From positions 1 to 5,350 of the forward strand of contig JAUYEC010000060.1 of assembly GCA_030691585.1 (NCBI GenBank): a stretch of 5,350 nucleotides of DNA. Reading direction: 5' to 3'. Below the pieces are notes generated by a model that did no database searches, had not been told where the DNA came from, and saw nothing but the letters and a program-made list of their open reading frames with translations. Every line of letters begins with the position of its first letter. Within the stretch, counting starts at the first letter, position 1. Positions 1 through 5,350 of this stretch are shown here, one piece after another. Origin of the DNA: Candidatus Omnitrophota bacterium. Lineage in GTDB: Bacteria; Omnitrophota; Gorgyraeia; Gygaellales; Profunditerraquicolaceae. The position numbers and the translations under genes are program-made.

Positions 1-3000
1 TTAAGTGTTCTAAAATTACCAAGCATTTATTTCTTTTAAGGAATTCTGCCTCTTTAGATAAGAAAGCTGCCTCATCAAGCCCGGCAAAACCCTTCTTCAT
101 CTCCTCCGCAGAAGTCTCTCCTTGTATGCATAAATTGTAAGCTATTTCTGTCCGCTGACGGTAAGCATCCAGCAATGCCTGAACTCGCGCGTAGTCTTTT
201 GCCTTATATGCGGATTTTATTTCTTCAATTTCCGGGGCATCTGCAGGGAGCCTGCCGAATTCCAATAAACAACAGACATCTTTACCCATTCTACGGGCAG
301 AGGCGATCCTGGCGCTCAGATGATCCGCGTGCGCGCTGAAATCTTCTTCATTCACGTGGCGCTCGTAAATGATGTCAAAGGTATCCTGCCGCATCCGCGG
401 GATATCAAACCAGCGCCAGAATAATCCTTCCGCGGCCGTCACAATAGCCGCTCCGGCGTAGAGCAGGATTTTGTTCGTTCTCCTTCTTGTAATCCCTTTC
501 TTTTTCTTTCTTTCGGGAGTTATATCGGAAAGTATTTCCATTCTGTAACTGTCCCAGATCAAATGGATATAGAAAGCGACCACAAAAAATAATGGATGAA
601 TGGTAATTAAAACGTAGGCAAGGATCGGAAAAGAAAAATATTTGAGGAGCGGGAAGAATCTATTGGGGAGGTTTTTCTTGTTTATGCGCGGATGCAGCCA
701 GTATTTGAATATAAAATAGTGGAATAGCGCCAAAAGTAAAATTATGCCGATCATTGTGGCAAATGATAGCGTCACGCCCAGCGCGCCGCTTAAATGCACA
801 GCCGCGTACCGCAATAACGGCGCCTCCAGGAGTATAACGCCCAGCGTGCCCCAGAACCTGCTGCCGGCAAGCAGATAAATAACAGAATCCGGCGCGCCTG
901 TCTGCTTCGGTAAACCAATTTGATCTTTTGCCAGCAAACGGAGCTGTTCTGCCGCAAAGGAATAATGCCGGGCCGCGACATCCCATTCTCCGGCTTGCTC
1001 GTCTTTTTCCGCGGTCTCCCTGGTTAATTTTATGGCCCGTTGACGGTAAGCCAGCTTATCTTTACAATATTCACTATCCGCCCACATCGCATAACAATAG
1101 GCCAAAGAAAACATCAGATGCCTCCGGCCGGCTTCGGGAATAGCCGCGCGCGCGTCGGCTAATCTTCTCTCAAACTGCTCTATTATACCGATAAGCTCTT
1201 CTGCTCCGGATAAGACGGGCCGGCCGGCTAACATTACCTCGTGCGCGACCCCCCAAAAATTTTTATCTCTTGTAAACAATATCCGGATTATGTTTCCCAA
1301 ACAGATTACCAGGCGCCTGTAATAAGTTTTGAGCAAGGTTTTTTCTGACTTGGATATTTGCGGCATTAACTCTTGATACGCCCTCTGCGCTCTAATATAG
1401 CCCCTCATCGCCCTGCTGCGGTCATGCAGGGACCGCGCCCAGCAAGCGCTGCTCTCAAAATAACGCGCCGCCCTATTCAGATAGATAAAATGGGAGCTTG
1501 CCTTTCTTGAATTTTTTGCCTTCCCAAGATATATCATCCCCGCCGTAAACAAGGCCTCGATCAAGCCCCATCCTGCACTATTTTTTGCTTCAATTATTCG
1601 CGACGCCTCCACATACATATTCTCTTTTAAACAATGGGCAAGAACGCGATAGGCGCGCGCGGTTTCTCCTTCAATCGTCTTCGAACCAGCACTCTTCATA
1701 AGTAAAGAATTAACACCTATCTGAACATCTGCCGCTAGCGCTTCACCGTGATTTTTGGCAATCCTTAACGCCCGCCTTAGCTCATCGTTATCTATGCGCC
1801 AGAATTGATCCTGCAGCATCTTTAACGCGTAATGAGCTTGCACGCTAGGCGGGACATCCGCGCCTGTTTCCCGACTGGCCGCCGCCATTTTTTTGTCAAA
1901 TCCCGCACGCTGGCCTTCATCGAGGCATCCGAGAGCCGTCTCTAATGTTAATTTTCCGGACAGGTGGGCCAAATGCCCAAGTTCATGGAACCACAGAATA
2001 AAGCTGCCGGAAAAATCGCCCAACAGCGCCACAAACGGCCGGCCGCCGATCCCCTCTAATAAGCATATACCGGAAACATCGGCTAAGCTGAACTTAGCCT
2101 TCTTCTGAAAGGTTACTTCTTCAATTCTGAAATTATCGATGCCGCGGGAAAAATCAAGGCCAAAGATGCCCTGAATAACGGGAGATATTCCCGGATCCGC
2201 ACTTTTGCGTTTCTGCGCTTCTTTTATCCATTCAATAAACACAGAATCATCATTGCGCCTGCAAATAAGCGTCACGGTTTCCGGCTCATCAAAGCCGAAT
2301 TTTTTTAGCTCTAATACCACCTCGACCCTGCGGCCGGATAATGGCGTCTGAGACATAACCCGCGCGCTCTCGAATTTTCCCATGCCCGCGGCAGGCGTAG
2401 AACCCGGCGCGCCGGTGCCGGCCATACCGCCATCCTCGCGCAGTTTCTGGTCCAGAGCGCTCAATAAATCTGAACCGCCGGGGATCGGGCCGTAAACATC
2501 GGATAAGCTTCGCTCTATCTCTTTCCGCAATTCCAGGGCTTCGGGCACGCGGCTATCCAATTGTTGGCAAAAACGAAGAAGCAGCGTTGGAGGGCCCTCA
2601 CTTTTTAATCCTGCCCAGACTTTTAGTTTACGACTGTCCCGCGCGCTATTCCGGAGAAGGCCCAGGCTCGCGCTTATCCTATCTCTACTATCAGCAATCA
2701 TTTTTCCCTGTCTCAGGCGTAATTCTGCCAAAGAAACCGCATCCCTGATGGATTTCTCTTTTTCTGCAAGTTTTGATGCGTATTCCTGCCGCGTATTCTC
2801 TCTTTCTGATGAAGAAGGAATACTTAATATCTTCGTCCTTATTCCTGCAATACTGTCCAGCATTCCGTTCAAAACTTCGGGCGCGGCTTCCCCAACTGAA
2901 CATTGGCTTACAGTCCGCCAATCACGCTCGATCTCGGCCTTGATAGACGCAATGCTCTCAAGGCATCTGTCCGCCGCTCTTGCGATCTCTTGTTGAACTT

Positions 3001-5350
3001 GCCGCAAGTGTTCCTGTAATTTATCATGCGCTTGGCCTTTAAAACTTTTCAATTTTTGCACGATCTGTCCTAATTCTCCGGCTAAAGCGTTTGTATCTTC
3101 AAAACTGGCGGCCGAGGCTATACGTTCTCTTACCCCTGAGATTTGAGAATCTATAACCCGGAATATCCAGCAATCATAAAGGATATGGTCAACAAATCTT
3201 TCGACGATCGGGAATCTCCATAGCTCATGGGGAACAAGTTCTTCTGCTTGACGGCGCAGTTGCTCAAATGGCGTAGTTGCGGCTGGTTTAAAACCTATGG
3301 CTTGCGCTGCATTCTGTTCCAATTGCCGTATACATTCCGGGAATTCAGGCGCAAGAGCATGCAGTCTATTGGCATCGCCTCTTTGCGCAATTTCTATTAC
3401 AAAAAAGCACAAAAGAACTTCTATTTCCAACTCGTCCACAGATCGAGCTAATCTGGATATATCGCGTTCACGTATTAACTGGCTCAATCCTTTCGCTTTG
3501 ACAGTTAAAAGTTCAAGTTGCTGCCTTTTCTGCTCCAGGCATCCCTGCGCAGCCGTGAAAAGCATATCAGAAGAAAGTACTGCCTCCAATACTCTAGCCA
3601 TGTAAACCGCCAGAAGGATCTGCTTTAGGCGTTCTGCCTCTTCTATAAAATCTTCGACTTCCTGTTGCTTACGTTGCTTCCGGGGTATTGCCTGGGTCGT
3701 CGCGGAAACAATTTCATCTACGCGAGCGGCTAATTCATCGCAGCTCGTGATATCCTCAACAATAATGGAAGCCAACTGCGATCTGCCAACTGCCAGCCTG
3801 CTTTGGATATCCCCTTCTTTTTGCCCAATAGCCGCTTTCCTTGACTCATCGCGTGTTCGCTGACGCAAAACCAGCTCCATCCGTGCCTGTGCTTGCGCCA
3901 ATAGATCAACACCTTGAGATGAACTTTGGACCGGCTTGGGTATCCCTGCCGCATCTATCTGGCTTCTTAATATGTCCGCCGCAGTCTGACCTCCTGCAGC
4001 GCCTTCTGACGCTTTTCTTTCAGCTCCCGCGATAGCTCCATCCAAAAGTTCCAAAGCCCTAAGAAAAGCTTCAGCCGCCTGCGCGCCTTGCAATTGTTCG
4101 GCTTCTCTTAAGCTTTGCGAGGTCCTGGCCTCCACAATGGCCCGCGCGGCCAATACTGCCTTTTCCTTTCTGGCTTCATAACAAACATCTGTCTCTTTTC
4201 TGTATCTTGCCGACTCTTCTTTGATAAATGCGTTAAAAGTGCGCCATAATGCCCTCTTTTCCCAAAAATAGAGGCGCAGCCTGAACATAAAAGATATGTA
4301 TTTTCTTCGGACTTTTTTAACCGGGCCGCGATAAAGTACGTCATCAAAGCTTTCCCCGTTTTCAAGGCCCCTTAGTTTTTTGTCAACAAGCAGCCTGAAC
4401 GACTTGCGCTCTTCCTCATATTTGTCCTGTCTTCTCTTTTTTATTTTTTGCGCGATCCGCTTTTTGAAAGGCTCTTTTATTTTTTCATGTTTTAACTTTA
4501 TTTTGGAACCGGCCGTTGCGGCTGGCTTTTTTGCCCGTGCTTTCTCTTTGGCTCCGAATTTATCATATAGATAGACCAGGCCATGGCACATAAAGAAAAC
4601 CAATAAAGCAATTGCGACGGATACAATAACTATTTCCTTGACGCTCGATGCTTTCGCGAAATACATCATCAAGACAAAACTCACCAGGAAAACAATCACG
4701 CAAAACGCGTCGATCAACAGTTTTACGGTCATTCCTGCGGCCATGCGGAAACCCTCTGGCAGCCCGCCTTTGCGAATCACGTCGCGCATGGCCAACGCGC
4801 CGGGCCGCGCCATAGTGCCTTTAGGGCAAACCTGGCTTATAAAATTACAAATAGGCTGATCATTGCCCGAATCAACAGCCCGGGCGATTGCGCCATACCT
4901 GTTTGGCGCGGTTATCCTTGATCTAATATCCTCCGGCAAGGCTTTTAACTGGCTGTTTATATACTGCCTTTTCTCAAGCGGCGTCTGGGCATAAAACTGT
5001 TTTTCCGGGCCTTTGGCAACCCTCAATTCTTCCTGTTCCTGCCCGTCAATCGCTGCCGGCCTGTGAGCGCCCTCGTGAAAGAGCCATCGTTCGCCAAAAA
5101 AACGCCCGATTATCTCTTCAGGGCACCAGTAAAATAATGCTTCCACCAAGCCTAAGGCGTAATCTCCGTCAATAACGATAAGCGGCCTGCGGCCAAAATA
5201 CCTTGCCGACTGCGCGCCGTTGAGGCTTAATTTTTCAGGATCGGTTACAGCCACGATAACGCCAAGATTATTCTCGCTTAGCTGGATTAATATTTCCGCT
5301 GCCATTTCTTTCTGCGCCGGCGTTGAATGCTCAAGGATATATAATAAAGA
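1..5350 (-). CDS. Internal fragment of a giant multi-domain membrane protein with two HExxH motifs (partial at both ends)
   Basis: The minus-strand frame whose first full codon is 5350-5348 stays open for 1,783 codons to base 2. Base 1 makes the next codon begin with A, so it cannot be a stop and the gene continues. The first in-frame Met is residue 16, but no convincing ribosome binding site precedes it and the helix-like sequence before it looks coding, so the real start probably lies upstream. Domain order is: HEGAH module, two membrane helices, basic segment, long helical/coiled-coil region, Gly/Ala/Pro linker, HELGH module, TPR-like helices, multi-pass membrane region, and a C-terminal soluble module. 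No signal peptide can be judged because the N-terminus is missing. I do not recognise a named family for the whole protein. Two HExxH motifs suggest zinc peptidase ancestry, but activity is unproven. Size and style recall the giant proteins of Candidatus Omnitrophota, which is an inference. No frameshift or break in coding character is seen. Confidence 0.93.
2..406 (-). other. Domain 3: C-terminal soluble module of unknown family (incomplete)
   Basis: Residues 1649-1783, running off the left edge. The order is a strand (DIIYERH, 1659-1665), a helix starting at FSAHADHLSARI (1671-1682), a strand (DVCCLLEFGR, 1691-1700), two or three charged helices (1707-1772) and a final strand CLVILEHL (1776-1783). 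Polar residues cluster at the strand ends: Glu1663, His1665, His1674, His1677 and Glu1697. The beta-alpha-beta order with E-x-H, then H, then E weakly recalls the ChaN/TraB/erythromycin-esterase group, but key glycines are lacking and I do not assign it. It follows the last membrane helix, after a basic cytoplasmic loop, so its side of the membrane depends on whether the preceding helix count is odd or even. Confidence 0.4.
407..883 (-). other. Multi-pass membrane region, possibly a degenerate CPBP (Abi/CAAX-type) domain
   Basis: Residues 1490-1648 hold about four to five hydrophobic segments: 1498-1520, 1522-1550, 1571-1600 (long, with Pro1586, perhaps two helices) and 1628-1648. They are separated by basic loops (HPRINKKN, 1553-1560; ERKKKKGITRRRTNK, 1613-1627) that should face the cytoplasm. 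Three spaced elements resemble CPBP membrane protease motifs: E1509-A-P-L-L-R1514 in place of EExxxR, L-A-L-F-H1544 in place of FxxxH, and H1596-L-I-W-D1600 in place of HxxxN/D. The second Glu of motif 1 and the Phe of motif 2 are missing, so if related it is divergent and may be inactive. The membrane nature is well supported; the family is tentative. Confidence 0.6.
911..1855 (-). other. TPR-like alpha-helical repeat region
   Basis: Residues 1166-1480 consist of paired amphipathic helices with the small and aromatic residue spacing of TPR or related solenoid repeats. The clearest units are ARAYRVLAHCLKENMYVEA (1231-1249), a segment around AARYFESSACWARSL (1294-1308), FSLAYCYAMWADSEYCKDK (1414-1432) and GEWDVAARHYSFAAEQLRLL (1454-1473), the last closely resembling a canonical TPR helix A/B turn. 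The repeats are degenerate and not evenly spaced, so I cannot give a reliable copy number. Such regions usually bind partner proteins or peptides. Here it directly follows the HELGH domain and may position substrates for it, which is speculative. Confidence 0.55.
1856..2368 (-). other. Domain 2: metallopeptidase-like module with HELGH (HExxH) motif
   Basis: Residues 995-1165. The first half alternates hydrophobic and charged residues in a strand-like way (RRVEVVLELKKFGF, 1007-1020; ETVTLICRRN, 1024-1033). It then runs through KFSL (1086-1089), a G-R-P strand ending in G1111-D1112, and a helix ILWFHELGHLAH. His1122, Glu1123 and His1126 form an HExxH signature (bases 1973-1987) with the bulky residues before it and Gly between the ligands that are common in true zinc peptidases. 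Glu1145 lies 19 residues after His1126 and is a candidate third ligand in the gluzincin manner. His1129 gives HExxHxxH, but the metzincin HExxHxxGxxH pattern is absent. ImmA/IrrE-type peptidases also carry HELGH helices. Exact family unknown; activity is plausible but unproven. Confidence 0.62.
2378..2434 (-). other. Gly/Ala/Pro interdomain linker
   Basis: Residues 973-991 are a low-complexity run made almost only of Gly, Ala, Pro, Ser, Thr and Met (GGMAGTGAPGSTPAAGMG). It marks a clear boundary between the helical region and the beta-rich HELGH module. Flexible linkers of this kind separate independently folded modules in very large proteins. Confidence 0.75.
2471..4210 (-). other. Long helical, probably coiled-coil region
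   Basis: Residues 381-960 are dominated by Ala, Glu, Gln, Lys, Arg and Leu with few Gly or Pro, in long runs with hydrophobic residues every three to four positions. Examples are EAERLKQILLAVYMARVLEAVL (571-592, in two overlapping heptad-like turns), EIARAADRCLESIASIKAEI (788-807) and YASKLAEKEKSIRDAVSLAE (857-876). This suggests extended helical bundles or coiled coils. Short breaks occur near 450-480 (Gly/Ser/Pro-rich), 688-735 and 842-850 (a Pro/Ser turn). No enzymatic motif is visible. The likely role is structural: a spacer or oligomerisation stalk between the membrane hairpin and the second metallopeptidase-like module. A coiled-coil or structure predictor was not available, so individual helices are not delimited. 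Confidence 0.65.
4211..4564 (-). other. Basic juxtamembrane segment
   Basis: Residues 263-380. It begins with a Lys/Ala/Pro-rich stretch (KEKARAKKPAATAGSK, 268-283) and continues with repeated basic clusters such as KKRIAQKIKKRRQDK (296-310) and VKKVRRK (344-350). After about residue 352 it becomes aromatic and amphipathic (FMFRLRLYFWEKRALW, 354-369). It most likely lies on the cytoplasmic membrane face and may contact lipid headgroups or nucleic acid. No family is recognised. The PAAT stretch looks like a flexible linker. Confidence 0.6.
4565..4720 (-). other. Two-helix transmembrane hairpin
   Basis: Residues 211-231 (LLIDAFCVIVFLVSFVLMMYF, split here as one hydrophobic run) and 240-262 are two strongly hydrophobic stretches long enough to span a membrane. 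They are joined by a loop of about eight residues (AKASSVKE). The segment directly after helix 2 is very rich in Lys and Arg, so the positive-inside rule puts both flanks in the cytoplasm and only the short loop outside. The hairpin therefore looks like a membrane anchor between domain 1 and the coiled-coil region, not a channel. Topology is inferred from composition alone. Confidence 0.8.
4724..5350 (-). other. Domain 1: soluble module with HEGAH (HExxH) motif
   Basis: Residues 1-209 of the fragment. An amphipathic helix (about 11-28) is followed by a hydrophobic strand (GVIVAV, 30-35), a second strand after R55-P56 ending at G62-D63, and an acidic/aromatic helix leading into WLFHEGAH (89-96). 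His92, Glu93 and His96 form an HExxH zinc-binding and catalytic signature at bases 5063-5077. Strand followed by an active-site helix is the usual order in zincin metallopeptidases. The third metal ligand is not certain; Glu105, Glu107 and Glu108 lie shortly downstream. Residues 110-209 are mixed charged sequence leading to the membrane hairpin, with no recognised motif. The N-terminal part of the domain lies outside the window. The family is not identified, and the motif could be a chance match or a dead enzyme, but its similarity to the second HExxH module argues against chance. Confidence 0.5.

Noticed and set aside
660..986. Minus-strand open frame of 108 codons in a different register
   Set aside because: It lies wholly under the giant frame, has no plausible domain or hydrophobic pattern, and its translation is Arg/Cys-rich in the way typical of out-of-frame reading.
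156..1051. An 11-base identity, tgacggtaagc, at 156-166 and 1041-1051, encoding A-Y-R-Q-R in frame both times
   Set aside because: Too short to claim a repeat. The surrounding residues differ, and both sit in charged helices where such a motif can arise by chance.
1251..1264. Homopolymer run (C, A and T tracts) as a possible frameshift site
   Set aside because: The reading frame continues unbroken on both sides with consistent protein character, so there is no sign of a frameshift or sequencing error.
1973..1987. Metzincin reading of HELGHLAHLSG
   Set aside because: The metzincin signature needs HExxHxxGxxH; the Gly and third His are not at the required positions.
2748..2996. Plus-strand open frame of 82 codons, and similar plus-strand frames at 928, 1893, 3227, 3297, 3841, 4380 and 4638
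   Set aside because: All are antisense to the giant gene, short, without recognisable motifs or convincing ribosome binding sites, and occur as expected opposite a long coding frame.
5093..5122. E-E-I-I-G-R at residues 78-83 matches the CPBP EExxxR pattern
   Set aside because: It lies in a soluble, charged segment just before HEGAH with no transmembrane helix or the later CPBP motifs, so it is most likely coincidental.
5303..5305. In-frame ATG at residue 16 as the gene start
   Set aside because: No good Shine-Dalgarno sequence is placed before it, and the codons upstream to the window edge continue the same helix-like coding pattern.

Overview
The whole window is one uninterrupted reading frame on the minus strand. 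It enters at the right edge (base 5350), runs leftwards through 1,783 complete codons without a stop, and leaves at the left edge. The first base of the next codon is A, so that codon cannot be a stop and the gene continues past the window. Neither a convincing start nor a stop is visible. This is therefore an internal slice of a very large protein. There are no intergenic stretches, RNA genes, mobile elements, CRISPR arrays, promoters or terminators to annotate. The other short open frames on both strands are shadows of this gene.

Reading from the N-terminal side (right) to the C-terminal side (left), with residues numbered from base 5350, the slice contains: (1) residues 1-209, a soluble module with an HExxH metallopeptidase-type motif (HEGAH, 92-96); (2) residues 211-262, a two-helix membrane hairpin; (3) residues 263-380, a strongly basic juxtamembrane segment; (4) residues 381-960, a long helical and probably coiled-coil region broken near 700-735 by an aromatic, less charged insert; (5) residues 973-991, a Gly/Ala/Pro linker; (6) residues 995-1165, a beta-rich module with a second HExxH motif (HELGH, 1122-1126); (7) residues 1166-1480, a TPR-like alpha-helical region; (8) residues 1490-1648, a multi-pass membrane region with spaced E...R, H and HxxxD residues resembling a degenerate CPBP (Abi/CAAX) membrane protease; (9) residues 1649-1783, a soluble module of unknown family with an E-x-H / H / E pattern that weakly recalls the ChaN/TraB/EreA group.

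The organism cannot be fixed from sequence alone. A giant bacterial ORF with medium base composition, several peptidase-like modules, membrane helices and Gly/Ala/Pro linkers fits Candidatus Omnitrophota (formerly OP3), a phylum known for giant proteins. This is an inference, not a demonstration. Positive-inside reasoning places the large soluble parts in the cytoplasm between two membrane anchors. As a working picture, this is a membrane-tethered, multi-domain and possibly proteolytic giant protein.
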